Of a DNA stretch of 64,000 nt, positions 15,124-24,808 are shown one piece after another. Below the pieces are notes generated by a model, which was given only the letters and a program-made list of their open reading frames with translations, was not told where the DNA came from and did not search any database. This DNA is from JAEUMD01 sp937950105 (lineage in GTDB: Bacteria; Pseudomonadota; Alphaproteobacteria; Rhizobiales; Hyphomicrobiaceae). Both the position numbers and the translations under genes were made by a program. Positions within the stretch are counted from its first letter, which is position 1; every line of letters begins with the position of its first letter. The stretch lies in the NCBI GenBank assembly GCA_036821845.1, contig DAISIT010000005.1:1-64000 (forward strand). The letters run 5' to 3'.

Positions 15124-18090
15124 TCAGGCGAACGCCTCCTCGACGAGCGCCTTCTGCTCCTGCATGTGTTTCTTGGCGAGGCCGGTCGCCGTCGAGGCCG
15201 AGGCCGGGCGGCCAGCATAGCGAGCGCGCTTGACCTTGCCGCCCGAGAGGTGCGCCAGCACCCACTCGATGTTCGGCTCGATGAACGACCACGCGCCCAT
15301 GTTCTTCGGCTCTTCCTGACACCAGACGACATCGGTGACATTCTGGAACCGCGACAGCTCGTGGATGAGCGTGCGCGCCGGGAACGGGTAGAGCTGCTCG
15401 ACGCGCAGGATGTAGGTGTCGGTGATGCCCGCCGCCTCGCGCGCGTCGACGAGATCGTAATAGACCTTGCCGGTGCACAGGACGACGCGCTTGATCTCGT
15501 TGTCGGGCTTCAGGACGATCTTCTCGTTGACGTCCTTGCGCATGGTGCGATCGCAGCTGTCCCACAGCACGCGATGGAACGACGTGCCTTCGCCGAGCTC
15601 TGCAAGATCGGAGATGACGCGCTTGTGGCGCAGCAGCGACTTCGGCGTCATCAGGATCAAAGGCTTGCGGAACTTGCGGTGGATCTGCCGGCGCAGGATG
15701 TGGAAGTAGTTGGCGGGCGTCGTGCAGTTCGCGACCTGCCAGTTGTCTTCCGCCGAGAGCTGCAGGAAGCGCTCGAGGCGCGCCGAAGAGTGCTCCGGTC
15801 CCTGGCCCTCGTAGCCATGCGGCAGCAGGCAGACGAGGCCCGACATGCGCAGCCACTTGCGCTCGCCCGACGACAGGAACTGATCGAACACCACCTGGGC
15901 GCCGTTGGCGAAGTCACCGAACTGGCCTTCCCACATGGTCAGCGCATTCGGCTCGGCCAGCGAGTAGCCGTACTCGAAGCCGAGCACCGCTTCTTCCGAC
16001 AGGCTCGAGTTGATGACCTCGTAGCGCGCCTGATCCGGCGAGATATGACGCAGCGGCGTCCAGCGCCGCTCGGTGTCCTGGTCGATCAGCACCGAGTGGC
16101 GCTGCGAGAAGGTGCCGCGCTCGCAATCCTGGCCCGACAGCCGGACCGGGATGCCCTCCGTCACCAGCGAGCCGAACGCCAGGTGCTCGGCCATGCCCCA
16201 GTCGATCCCGGCGCCGGTCTCGACCATCTCGCGGCGCTTGTCGAGCAGGCGGCCGACGGTCTTGTGGACATTGAAGTCCGCGGGAATGCGTGTGATGCGC
16301 CGGCCGATGTCCTTGAGCTTGTCGATGGCGACGCCGGTATTGCCGCGCCGCGCCTCGTCCTCGGCGAAGCCGATCTCGGCCCAGCGCCCGTCGAGCCAGT
16401 CCGCCTTGTTCGGCTTGTAGCTGTCGGAGTTCTGGAACTCCGCCTCGAGGTGATCGCGGAACGCGGCCTTCATCGCATCGACCTCGGCCGGCGTCATGAC
16501 GCCCTCGTCGACCAGCTTCTTCGAGTAGATCTCGACGACGCTCGGATGCTGCTTGATGGCGCGGTACATGCGCGGCTGCGTGAACATCGGCTCGTCGGTC
16601 TCGTTGTGACCGAAGCGGCGATAGCAGACCATGTCGATGACGACCGGCTTCTGGAACTTCTGCCGGAACTCCGTCGCGATCTTGGCGACGTGCACGACCG
16701 CTTCCGGATCGTCGCCGTTGACGTGGAAGATCGGCGCCTCGACGATCTTGGCGACGTCGGTGCAGTACGGCGCGCTGCGCGAGTGGCGCGGATTGGTGGT
16801 GAAGCCGATCTGGTTGTTGATGACGAAGTGGATCGAGCCGCCGGTGCGGTGGCCCTTGAGGCCCGAGAGACCGAAGCACTCGGCCACCACGCCCTGGCCC
16901 GCGAACGCCGCGTCACCGTGAATGAGCAGCGGCAGCACCGGCCAGCGCTCGCCGGCCTTGCAGCCGTGCTGGTCCTGCTTGGCACGCACCTTGCCGAGCA
17001 CCACCGGATCGACGATCTCGAGATGCGACGGGTTGGCGGTCAGCGACAGGTGGACGTTGTTGCCGTCGAACGAGCGGTCGGACGAAGCACCGAGATGGTA
17101 CTTCACGTCGCCCGAACCCTCGACTTCCTCAGGCTTGAACGAGCCGCCCTTGAACTCGTTGAAGATGGCGCGGTGCGGCTTGCCCATGACGTTGGCGAGC
17201 ACGTTGAGACGGCCGCGATGCGCCATGCCGAGCACGATGTCGCGCACGCCGAGCTGGCCGCCGCGCTTGATGATCTGCTCGAGCGCCGGGACCATCGCCT
17301 CGCCGCCGTCGAGACCGAAGCGCTTGGTGCCGGTGTACTTGACGTCGGAGAACTTCTCGAAGGTTTCCGCCTCGATCAGCTTGTTGAGGATCGCCTTCTT
17401 GCCCTGCGGCGTGAAATGGATGTCCTTCTCCGGACCCTCGATGCGCTCCTGCAGCCACGACTTCTGCGCCGGCGATGTGATGTGCATGAACTCGACGCCG
17501 ATGTGACGGCAGTAGGTCCGTCGCAACACCGCGAGGATCTGGCGGATGGTCGCCGTCTCCATGCCCAGCACGTGATCGATGAAGATCGGGCGATCCATGT
17601 CGCCCTCGGTGAAGCCGTAGGTCTCGGGCTTGAGCTCACGATGCGACTTCGGCTCGTCGAGGCCGAGCGGATCGAGCGTCGCCGCGAAGTGGCCCATGAC
17701 GCGGTAGGCGCGGATCAGCATGAGCGCGCGGATCGAATCCTGCGTCGCGCGCTGCGCGGCCATCGGCGGCAGTTCGACGCCCATCGACTGGGCGCGCGCC
17801 TCGATGCGATTGCGGATGGTGCGTTCGGCCGGCTGGTAGGCGCCAGACAAGGCATTCGTCAGGTCGTCGGTCGGCGTCAGCTCGTCGAGCGGCACGCCCC
17901 ACGAGGCGCCGTTGCTGGTCTCGGCCGCGCCTTCCTGCGCCTTGAGGCTTTCGAAAAAGCTTCGCCACTCGTCGCTGACGGAGGCGGGATTGTTCTGATA
18001 GGCGGCCTGCAGCTCCTCGATGTAGGCGGCATTGGCGCCGTCGAGGAAGGATGTGCGGAGAAACTGCTCGTTCAGAGCCTGTCTCGACAT
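15124..18090 (-). CDS. sucA: 2-oxoglutarate dehydrogenase E1 component
   Basis: This 988-residue thiamine-diphosphate enzyme decarboxylates 2-oxoglutarate in the TCA cycle and succinylates lipoyl-SucB. The N-terminal helix that binds E2 (FLDGANAAYIEELQAAY) is present. The ThDP region includes GMAHRGRLNVLANV and the GDAAFAGQGVV...NNQIGFTTNP segment that holds Mg-ThDP. The C-terminal transketolase-like half contains EFGYSLAEP-like sequence (FEYGYSLAEPNALTMWEGQFGDF). The ATG at 18090 is preceded by AGGA at 8 nt; upstream in-frame ATG codons add an unrelated stretch. Length and content are typical. Confidence 0.97.
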   Translation of the reverse strand: MSRQALNEQFLRTSFLDGANAAYIEELQAAYQNNPASVSDEWRSFFESLKAQEGAAETSNGASWGVPLDELTPTDDLTNALSGAYQPAERTIRNRIEARAQSMGVELPPMAAQRATQDSIRALMLIRAYRVMGHFAATLDPLGLDEPKSHRELKPETYGFTEGDMDRPIFIDHVLGMETATIRQILAVLRRTYCRHIGVEFMHITSPAQKSWLQERIEGPEKDIHFTPQGKKAILNKLIEAETFEKFSDVKYTGTKRFGLDGGEAMVPALEQIIKRGGQLGVRDIVLGMAHRGRLNVLANVMGKPHRAIFNEFKGGSFKPEEVEGSGDVKYHLGASSDRSFDGNNVHLSLTANPSHLEIVDPVVLGKVRAKQDQHGCKAGERWPVLPLLIHGDAAFAGQGVVAECFGLSGLKGHRTGGSIHFVINNQIGFTTNPRHSRSAPYCTDVAKIVEAPIFHVNGDDPEAVVHVAKIATEFRQKFQKPVVIDMVCYRRFGHNETDEPMFTQPRMYRAIKQHPSVVEIYSKKLVDEGVMTPAEVDAMKAAFRDHLEAEFQNSDSYKPNKADWLDGRWAEIGFAEDEARRGNTGVAIDKLKDIGRRITRIPADFNVHKTVGRLLDKRREMVETGAGIDWGMAEHLAFGSLVTEGIPVRLSGQDCERGTFSQRHSVLIDQDTERRWTPLRHISPDQARYEVINSSLSEEAVLGFEYGYSLAEPNALTMWEGQFGDFANGAQVVFDQFLSSGERKWLRMSGLVCLLPHGYEGQGPEHSSARLERFLQLSAEDNWQVANCTTPANYFHILRRQIHRKFRKPLILMTPKSLLRHKRVISDLAELGEGTSFHRVLWDSCDRTMRKDVNEKIVLKPDNEIKRVVLCTGKVYYDLVDAREAAGITDTYILRVEQLYPFPARTLIHELSRFQNVTDVVWCQEEPKNMGAWSFIEPNIEWVLAHLSGGKVKRARYAGRPASASTATGLAKKHMQEQKALVEEAFA

Positions 18091-18511
18091 TTCGAAATCC
18101 TGTTGCTGTTTCAAGGACCTGTATGTCCTGGCGCGGAGTCGCGGCGTGCGGGCGCTGACCGGCCCGCGAAACACGGTCGGTTACTTAGTACACTTTGCCG
18201 CAGGGTTTAAGACCGTCGAAAGTGGCGGGTCCGCACCAGCACAAGACGGTGGCACGCCCCGCCCGGCGGGGTAGGTGGCGTTGTATGCGCCAGCAGTGGA
18301 GGCTGCGCCGGAATGATCCGCACGTCGCCGGGGGCTGCGCCGTGCAGCGGCTCCATGCCGTTGCCGGAATGCAGACGCCGCGGGACGATCAGGCGATCGG
18401 CCGCGGCGTCCTGAAGTCTTCGGCGGTCGGCTGCCTTGGTGGTCTATCGGCGAGACGACCGCACGTGGAGCCTGATCGTTCGCGCTCGATGCTCCTCCAG
18501 TTGAAGCTGCT
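18091..18511. other. intergenic region between hemY and sucA
   Basis: This 421-bp stretch separates two minus-strand operons. It should contain the sucA promoter in its left part. No gene is visible. A strong hairpin at 18372-18412 and a short GC palindrome at 18257-18271 (CCCCGC/GCGGGG) are the only structures noticed. Confidence 0.5.
18372..18412 (-). terminator. hairpin downstream of hemY
   Basis: Perfect 10-bp arms GACGCCGCGG (18374-18383) and CCGCGGCGTC (18401-18410), extendable by a few pairs with one bulge, lie about 100 bp past the hemY stop on the minus strand. There is no U-run, so termination is plausible but not certain. Confidence 0.5.
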
Positions 18512-20602
18512 TTAGCGCGTCGTTCCGTAGCGCTGGCGGACCGGCGTGCCGTCGCCCTCGTCACCGTCCGGACCCGGATCGTCGGGTGCGCGCGGAGAGA
18601 TGAAGATCGCGGGCTCCGCCTTCCCCGGCTTCCCATCGACGGGCTTGGCCTCCACGCCGGCCGCCGGCACCTTCACAGGCGCACGGTTCGCATCGGCGGC
18701 TGGAGCGCCGGGCTGTACCGAGACGGCGGTAGTCCGCGCAGGCGCTGGCGCCGGCGCTGGTGTCACGAGTATAGCCTCCTTGCCGGCCGGGGCAGATCCT
18801 TTGGCGTCGCCGGTCGATTGCGGCGGCGACTTGGCCCCGGCCACGCTGCCCGGTGCCGCAACCGGCTTTACGGCGGCGGACGCCGCCACCGTCACCGTAG
18901 TCGAAGGCGCAGCCGTTGCCGGCCTGGCCGCGACGGCGGCGCTCGCCGCAGCGGCCGCGGCAGCCTTCGAGGGCGCGGGTTCCACCACGACCGCTGGTGC
19001 GGCACGCGTCTCGACCGTCGCCGGAGCGGGCGCCACGGTCTTCGGCTCGACGACCTCGGCATCTATAGGAGCTGGCGCGACGGGGCGGGCCGGAGTTGCA
19101 GGCGCCGCCTTTTCTGCAGGCACGGCCGGAGCCACCGCCGTCGCCGGCTTCGCCTCGGCCTTGGCCGGAGCGGTGGTCGCCGCCGCAGCCTGCGCCGCTG
19201 CCGCAGCGGTTACCGTGGTCGCCGTCACTTCGACGGCCTTGCCGGGCAGCGCCTCGAGCGGGGAGCCGATGGCGGTGTATTCCTCGATCTGCTGCGCGAG
19301 CAAGGCGCCTTCGGCGCTCGGCACGGCGTCCAGCACGCGCCACTCGAACGCATCGAGCTGACCTGTCACCGGCGACATCGGCGCCCACGTTTCGGAGACG
19401 ACGCCGTCGGCGGTCCACACCGGGTCGCGGCCGGCATGAGCGGCACGTGCCAGCCACTCGCGGACGCGGCCCTTGTCGCCCGACTGCTCGGCCTCGATAC
19501 GCGCCATCAGCGTGGCGACGCGCTGCGTCAGTCGCTCGTCGAGGAACGGTTCCAGGGCATGGCGGGCCGTATCGAAGTCGCGCGCCTCGATGGCCGTGCG
19601 GGCGACTGCGATCGGGCCTTCCATGGAGTTTGTGGTGAGCGCGGCGAGCTGGCGCACGCGATCGAGGCGATCGCGCGGGCTGTCGCCCACGCGCGCATAG
19701 GCGTAGGCCGCCGCGAGGTCGGGGTGCGGCGTCTTCAGCCAGGTCTTCTGGATGATCTTGGCCGCCTTGCCGACGTTGCCGCGCGCGGCGAGGATGCGCC
19801 CGGCGATGGCTGCTGCAGGCACCAGACCCGGCGCCAGGTTGTGGGCTTCCGTGGCGAGATTCAGCGCCCGCTCGGCATCGCTGTCTTCCAGCGCTTGCGC
19901 CTGCGCCGTCAGCAGCACCGCGCGGCGACGGTCAGCGACCGCCTTTTCCATATGGCCGAACTTCTTGCCCGAGGCGAGCGTGGTCAGCGCGCCGCTCCAG
20001 TCGTGCTGCTTGCACTGCAGGTCGAACAGAGCTTCCGCCGACCAGCCGAGCCGCGGATTGAGCGACAGTGCCCGCTCGGCGAACTGCCGCGCCGCTTCCG
20101 TCTCGCCCTCGCGCTGCGCTTCGAGGAACAGGCCGCGCAGGCCCAGCTGCTCGGTGTCGGGCGTCGCCAGCATCGCTTCGAAAATGCGACGCGAGGTCGC
20201 CTTGTCGCCGGAAAGTTGCGCCGCCTGAGCCCGCAGCAGATGCGTCAGCGGCTCGTTCGGCAGCGTCTTCCTCGCCTGGATGGCGTAACGCATGGCGTTC
20301 GACTTGTCGCCGGCGCCGATGGCGATCATGCCGGACGACAGCGCGTCGAGACCGCGCTTCTGGCGGCGGCGATAGAAGTAGCGGCCGAGCTCGGCCGGGC
20401 CGAACCAGATGGTGCGCAGCAGGGTCCACAGCAGGATCAGCACACCGGCGAGCACCGCACCGAACACGACGGCGCGGAACACGGTGATCTCGCCCTCGTA
20501 GCCTTCCCAGTTGAAGGTGATCAGGCCGGGACGGTCGGCGAGCCACGAGAAGCCGGTGGCGAGCGCGACGATGGCGAGCAGAAACAGGACGAGACGCAAC
20601 AT
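18512..20602 (-). CDS. hemY: HemY-like TPR membrane protein
   Basis: This 696-residue protein is of the HemY_N type: two N-terminal membrane helices (about 1-20 and 42-65) around a short GLITFNWEGYEGEIT loop, then a long TPR-like helical array facing the periplasm (about 75-425). The C-terminal ~220 residues are low-complexity Ala/Pro/Thr/Val sequence ending with PRAPDDPGPDGDEGDG. HemY is encoded with heme genes in many proteobacteria, and its exact role in tetrapyrrole metabolism is unsettled; it is not the Bacillus protoporphyrinogen oxidase of the same name. It starts 12 bp after the mitofilin-like gene, so the two are cotranscribed. Confidence 0.88.
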   Translation of the reverse strand: MLRLVLFLLAIVALATGFSWLADRPGLITFNWEGYEGEITVFRAVVFGAVLAGVLILLWTLLRTIWFGPAELGRYFYRRRQKRGLDALSSGMIAIGAGDKSNAMRYAIQARKTLPNEPLTHLLRAQAAQLSGDKATSRRIFEAMLATPDTEQLGLRGLFLEAQREGETEAARQFAERALSLNPRLGWSAEALFDLQCKQHDWSGALTTLASGKKFGHMEKAVADRRRAVLLTAQAQALEDSDAERALNLATEAHNLAPGLVPAAAIAGRILAARGNVGKAAKIIQKTWLKTPHPDLAAAYAYARVGDSPRDRLDRVRQLAALTTNSMEGPIAVARTAIEARDFDTARHALEPFLDERLTQRVATLMARIEAEQSGDKGRVREWLARAAHAGRDPVWTADGVVSETWAPMSPVTGQLDAFEWRVLDAVPSAEGALLAQQIEEYTAIGSPLEALPGKAVEVTATTVTAAAAAQAAAATTAPAKAEAKPATAVAPAVPAEKAAPATPARPVAPAPIDAEVVEPKTVAPAPATVETRAAPAVVVEPAPSKAAAAAAASAAVAARPATAAPSTTVTVAASAAVKPVAAPGSVAGAKSPPQSTGDAKGSAPAGKEAILVTPAPAPAPARTTAVSVQPGAPAADANRAPVKVPAAGVEAKPVDGKPGKAEPAIFISPRAPDDPGPDGDEGDGTPVRQRYGTTR

Positions 20603-20614
20603 GCTTGCTGCTCC

Positions 20615-22444
20615 TTAACGCGTGGCGGGGGCCGGCGCGGCGGCACTGCCGAGCGAGGACTTGAGCTGGGTTTCGATGTCGGCGAGCGCCTTGTCGACGG
20701 CGTAGCGCGCCTCGACTTTCTGCAGGAATGCGGTCGCCGGCATCAGCGCGTTGGGCGGCAGTTTCGGCTTCAACGCCATGAAGTCGCTGATGCGGCCCTC
20801 GTCGAGCGCCTTGTCCATGCGCGCGACGACCGCCTCGACGCTGTCATCCTCGGCCGAGTGCGAAACCTTGCGCACGCGGATGACCGACTTCGCGCCCGAC
20901 AGCAGCCGGTCGACCACGCCGCTTTCGGCCGGTGCGCTGGCGGCATCGATGATCGCATAGGTGAGCGGCTGGAACGTCTTCTGCAGCTCCGGCAGCGTCG
21001 ATACGCCTTCGGTCTTGTACTTCTCCAGAGCGGCGAGATCGATTTTGCCACCCGACGCCTTCTTCACCTGCGCCAACTCGTCGGAATAGGCGAGACCGCG
21101 CTCGACGACGCGCTTCAGGTTGGCGAGTTCGAGCGACATGACGATGCGCTCGGCGTTGGCCTTGCGGTTCTCCTCCGCCGTGACGACGCCTTCGACGCTC
21201 TTTTCCAGCGTCGCGACCTTGCTCGCGACCGGCGCCACAGCGCTCGACACGTCCTCGGGCTTGGCGACGCTCTTGAAGCGCTGCGCGACGTCACCCTTCA
21301 GCGCCTCGACCGCCGAAGCGACCTTGCCGGTTTCCTCCTGCACCACGCGCAGGGTATCGGAAACCCGCTGCGTATCGGCCTTCAGCGCCTCGAGGCGCTG
21401 GTTGACGCGGGCGCCTTCGGTCTTCACGTCGGCCATCTCGCGGTCGATGCGCTGCGTACCCGAGCGCGCGGCCTCCGAGGCTTCGGCGGTGCGGGCGATG
21501 CGCGTGTCGATCTCTTCGCTGACGCTCTTCCTCAGCGATGCGATCTGGTTGGCGAGCGTACCCTCGAGATCGGAAATCTTGCCGGTGACGGCGGCGAGCT
21601 GCGGCAGGGCGGCGGCGCCCTTGTTACCATCGGCAGCGGACGCCAGCATGGCGAGCTGCTGCTCCAGCTTGACGACGCGCGCATCCGCGGCGGTGCCGGC
21701 CGCCGGGCCTTCGGCGAGCTTCTTCGCCATCGCCTCGGCTTCGGACTTCAGTTGCCCCTGCGCCTCAGTAACGGCCGCCAGCCGTCCATCGAGCGCTTCG
21801 AGCCTGGCGAGGCGCGCATTCGCCGCGGCGAGCTTTTCACCGAGGTCGGCATCCGCCGCCGTCGCCACCGACTGCTGCGCCTTTTCCAGCGCCATCAGGC
21901 GCGCCTTGAGTTCGTTGGTCGCCTGGCTGTTGCCCGCGCCGACCGGCAGGCCGAGCTGGCTCAGATGCGGCGACAGCGTATCGGCGCCGAGCAGCGCCAG
22001 GAAACCACCGACGACGCCGGCCATGGTGTGCGTGAAGAAGCGGCCGATGCCCGAGCCGCCACTGCGCGCCGCCGCGGGCGGAGGCGTCGGTACGGCTTTC
22101 GCTGCTGCTTTGGGGTCGGTCTTGGCATCGGGCTTTGCGCCGGCAGGCGGCACCGACGAGGCGGAAGGCTTCGCGCCCGTCGCCGCGCTTGCCGGCGCAC
22201 TCGCCGAAGCAGCGCCGGCCGCCGCAGAACTCTCGTTCGGCTTCGTATCCGTCGACTTCTGAGCCTCTGACTTCACGTCGCCCGGCCTGGTATCGGCAGG
22301 CTTGGTATCCGTCGCCTTCGTCTCGGCCGGCTTCGTCTCGAGCGGCTTGATCTCGACCGCCTTGAGGTCGAGCGTCGCGTGCGGGCGCTTGGGGTCTCCC
22401 TGCCGCAGCGGATCCTTCTTGCCGTCGTCCTTGGGGCTGCTCAT
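20615..22444 (-). CDS. mitofilin/Mic60-like inner-membrane protein
   Basis: This 609-residue protein has a disordered Lys/Pro/Thr-rich cytoplasmic N-terminus with repeated (E/D)TKPA(E/D) units, one membrane helix at about 137-157 (HTMAGVVGGFLALLGADTL), a long coiled coil (about 170-430) and a C-terminal helical domain (about 470-609). This architecture and the place between hemD and hemY match the alphaproteobacterial homolog of mitochondrial Mic60, which shapes inner-membrane invaginations. Some databases call it COG4223. The ATG at 22444 has GGAGG 10 nt upstream; a GTG ten codons earlier is also possible. Confidence 0.85.
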   Translation of the reverse strand: MSSPKDDGKKDPLRQGDPKRPHATLDLKAVEIKPLETKPAETKATDTKPADTRPGDVKSEAQKSTDTKPNESSAAAGAASASAPASAATGAKPSASSVPPAGAKPDAKTDPKAAAKAVPTPPPAAARSGGSGIGRFFTHTMAGVVGGFLALLGADTLSPHLSQLGLPVGAGNSQATNELKARLMALEKAQQSVATAADADLGEKLAAANARLARLEALDGRLAAVTEAQGQLKSEAEAMAKKLAEGPAAGTAADARVVKLEQQLAMLASAADGNKGAAALPQLAAVTGKISDLEGTLANQIASLRKSVSEEIDTRIARTAEASEAARSGTQRIDREMADVKTEGARVNQRLEALKADTQRVSDTLRVVQEETGKVASAVEALKGDVAQRFKSVAKPEDVSSAVAPVASKVATLEKSVEGVVTAEENRKANAERIVMSLELANLKRVVERGLAYSDELAQVKKASGGKIDLAALEKYKTEGVSTLPELQKTFQPLTYAIIDAASAPAESGVVDRLLSGAKSVIRVRKVSHSAEDDSVEAVVARMDKALDEGRISDFMALKPKLPPNALMPATAFLQKVEARYAVDKALADIETQLKSSLGSAAAPAPATR

Positions 22445-22555
22445 GGGACCGGAACCTCCACTCACTTTACGCACTGCCGACCGTCCGCCAGGCGCAAGCC
22501 GCGGAACGAACGGTACGAATTTCCAACGTGTTTCCTTCGAGGGCTGCGTGCCGCG

Positions 22556-23329
22556 CTAGCCGGGGGGGACTGGCGACCGTCGCTCCAATTCTTCCGCCAG
22601 ATGACGCACCAGCGCAACGGCTTCCTCTATATTCGGTTTTGCCGCGACGCGCACGCGAACCGCGCCGAGCGGCGTCAGACTCTGTGCTATCCCCCCGGAA
22701 AGACAGAGATAAGCCGGGTGGCGCGCGGCTTCTGTCAGCCCGTTTACGCCGACATGATGAAGATATGTTTGCGCCGTGACGGGGGACATCAGCACGACCG
22801 CGTCGTAGGCGCGGCGGCCGAGTTGGCTCAGCACCTCGGGAGCGAGACCGCTGGCCGGAACCGAGCGATAGACGATCGTGCGGCGGAGCCGGATGCCGTG
22901 CTGGCTGAGCGGCGGCGCCAGATCGAACGACAGCTTGTCGCCCGAGACATGCAGCAGATCACCGGTCAGCCCCTTCTCCCGCACGAGACGCGGGAAACCT
23001 TCGAGGATCACCGGCAGCAGGTCCTTTGCCGCCGCGGGGCCGAGCATCACGTCGGTGAAGCCGAGTTCGCGCGCCGTCTTCGCGGTACCCGAGCCGACCA
23101 CGAACAGCGGCAGGTGCAGGAGCTTCGGCAGCGCAGGACTCGCGGCAATCGCGCGCAATCCATTTCGGCTGGTCACGACCAGCCCCGCGATGCCATCGAA
23201 CACCTCGACCGGCGGCGGTTCGAGCGCGATCTCCAGCAGCGGCGCGACATCGGCGGTATGGCCCTCGCGCGCCAGCGCTTCGCGCATCTCACTCGCGTCG
23301 GGTTCGGGTCGGGTGATGAGCACGTGCAT
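22556..23329 (-). CDS. hemD: uroporphyrinogen-III synthase
   Basis: This 257-residue enzyme closes hydroxymethylbilane to uroporphyrinogen III with inversion of ring D. HemD sequences are poorly conserved; the visible support is the N-terminal VLITRPEPDA, the VTSRNGLRAI segment, FVVGSGTAKTARELGF, the VYRSVPA hinge and the late VVLMSPVTAQTYLHHVG segment, in the usual order of the two-domain fold. It follows hemC by 24 bp and precedes the mitofilin-like gene, which is the standard alphaproteobacterial heme cluster. Confidence 0.9.
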   Translation of the reverse strand: MHVLITRPEPDASEMREALAREGHTADVAPLLEIALEPPPVEVFDGIAGLVVTSRNGLRAIAASPALPKLLHLPLFVVGSGTAKTARELGFTDVMLGPAAAKDLLPVILEGFPRLVREKGLTGDLLHVSGDKLSFDLAPPLSQHGIRLRRTIVYRSVPASGLAPEVLSQLGRRAYDAVVLMSPVTAQTYLHHVGVNGLTEAARHPAYLCLSGGIAQSLTPLGAVRVRVAAKPNIEEAVALVRHLAEELERRSPVPPG

Positions 23330-23353
23330 GGCGCGTTCGCGCTCCGCTGCGGG

Positions 23354-24283
23354 TCAGCTCGCCGCCTTGAAGAAATCCGGTCCCGCGCGACCCAGCAGTT
23401 CGCGCGCCGCTGCATCACCGATTTGCTCGGCATCGGCGCGCGGGCCTTCGTGCTCGCAGGCGTGATGCGCGCGGCCATCGGGGGTGAGGATCTCGCCCCG
23501 GAAGCGGATGCGGTCGCCGTCGAGTGTCGCGAGACCGCCGATCGGTGTTCTGCACGAGCCTTCGAGCCGCTTCAGGAAGGCGCGCTCGGCGGCGACGCAG
23601 ACGCCGGTGTCGGCATGATCGAGTGGCGCGATCAGGGACTTCGTCTTCGCGTCACCACCACGGATCTCGATGCCGATCGCCGCCTGTGCCACCGCCGGCA
23701 GCATCTCGTCCACCGGCACCGCGCGGGCGATGCGATCCGCGAGACCGAGTCGATTGAGCCCGGCGCAGGCGAGGAACGTCGCCATGGCGACGCCATCCTG
23801 CAGCTTCTTCAGACGCGTCTGCACATTTCCGCGAAAGCCGACCACTTCGAGATCGGGCCGCAGGCGCTTCACCTGCGCCTGTCGCCGCAACGACGAGGTG
23901 CCGACAACCGCGCCCTTCGGCAGTTCCGCGAGCGACCCGTACTGGAGACTGATGAAGGCATCGCGCACGTCCTCGCGCGGCAGCGTGGCGCCGATGACAA
24001 GCCCCTCGGACAGCTCCGTCTGCATGTCCTTCATGGAATGCACCGCGAGATCGATCTCGTTCGCCAGCAGGGCGTCCTCGATCTCCTTGGTGAACAGCCC
24101 CTTTCCGCCGACCTCGGCCAGCGGCCGGTCGAGGATGCGATCGCCCGCCGTCTTGATGACGACGATCTCGAACGCCGACTCCGGCAGTCCGTGCGCGGCC
24201 ATCAGGCGGGCGCGCACCTCGTGCGCCTGGGCGAGGGCGAGCGGCGAGCCGCGGGTGCCGATACGAAGCGTGGTCGGTTGCAA
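23354..24283 (-). CDS. hemC: hydroxymethylbilane synthase (porphobilinogen deaminase)
   Basis: This 309-residue enzyme joins four porphobilinogen units into hydroxymethylbilane. The cofactor-binding cysteine is C244 in GSCRTPIGG, the catalytic Asp lies in HSMKDMQT (D86), and the substrate-binding SLRRQAQ and GFRGNVQTRL segments are present. A TTG at 24283 with GGAG about 8 nt upstream gives the usual family start (LQPTTLRIGTRGSPLALAQ). An ATG at 24349 in the same frame would add 22 basic residues and is less likely. The gene is divergent from tsaD. Confidence 0.92.
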   Translation of the reverse strand: MQPTTLRIGTRGSPLALAQAHEVRARLMAAHGLPESAFEIVVIKTAGDRILDRPLAEVGGKGLFTKEIEDALLANEIDLAVHSMKDMQTELSEGLVIGATLPREDVRDAFISLQYGSLAELPKGAVVGTSSLRRQAQVKRLRPDLEVVGFRGNVQTRLKKLQDGVAMATFLACAGLNRLGLADRIARAVPVDEMLPAVAQAAIGIEIRGGDAKTKSLIAPLDHADTGVCVAAERAFLKRLEGSCRTPIGGLATLDGDRIRFRGEILTPDGRAHHACEHEGPRADAEQIGDAAARELLGRAGPDFFKAAS

Positions 24284-24587
24284 GAAGAAGGCTCCGGGTA
24301 TAGGGCGAAGCGCCGGCCGACATCGGCGGCGCGGCGAAGTTCGGCGCATTAATGCCCCCACCCCCGCCCGAACGCAAACCCTACCGGCGCCAGGTGCGCG
24401 CGCGTGCGTGCCCTTTGCCAGTCACCTCCCCTCATTCAGGACGAGGGACCGGCCGCCCGCCCCAGCCCTCCGCCAACAGGCCGGGGTCCCCCATCCGTCT
24501 CGCCAGCCTCGACGTTGGACCTGCGACGAGCGATGGCCGCGCGGGCGTGTCCCCTGTCATCGCCGCGGCTTCGGCAGCATGCGTGGG

Positions 24588-24605
24588 CCCCGACCTCAGT
24601 CGGGG
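24588..24605. repeat. short intergenic palindrome
   Basis: Perfect arms CCCCGAC and GTCGGGG flank CTCA and are followed by TGACGG, the usual end of this class of alphaproteobacterial repeat. Confidence 0.5.
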
Positions 24606-24648
24606 TGACGGTGCTGTTCGTTGTAACCGCTCGCCCCGACCCTCGCGT

Positions 24649-24674
24649 TCATCGCGGCGCAGGCCGGGAACCCA
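24649..24674. repeat. degenerate intergenic repeat, CGCGCAGGC type
   Basis: The segment TCATCGCGGCGCAGGCCGGG followed by AACCCA resembles the widespread TCATCCCCGCGCAGGCGGGG(A)ACCCA element, with a few mismatches. Confidence 0.4.
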
Positions 24675-24712
24675 CGCGCGTCTCGAATTCCTTGTCGCCA
24701 GCCCCCTCATAT

Positions 24713-24742
24713 GTCATCCCGGGGCTCGTCCCCGGGATCCAG
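24713..24742. repeat. palindromic repeat GTCATC...GATCCA
   Basis: This 30-bp unit has arms CCCGGGG and CCCCGGG around CTCGT, with the outer GTCATC and GATCCA. It is the same family as the two inverted copies flanking the GIY-YIG remnant near 35.8 kb, with C-to-G exchanges in both arms that keep pairing. Confidence 0.7.
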
Positions 24743-24808
24743 ATCACCGCCAGCTCCGGCATTGGTTGCGGCATGGATCGCGGCATCACGTGCTGGAATG
24801 ACAGAACC

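Larger units (their letters stand above)
24284..24808. other. hemC-tsaD intergenic region rich in palindromes
   Basis: This 525-bp divergent promoter region has no convincing gene. It carries three separate palindromic repeat remnants (24588-24605, 24649-24674, 24713-24742). One open frame continues from tsaD to the left through them but has no coding character. Confidence 0.6.

Noticed and set aside
15076..18210. 1044-codon open frame antisense to sucA
   Set aside because: Same effect of codon bias; the sense strand encodes a complete 2-oxoglutarate dehydrogenase E1.
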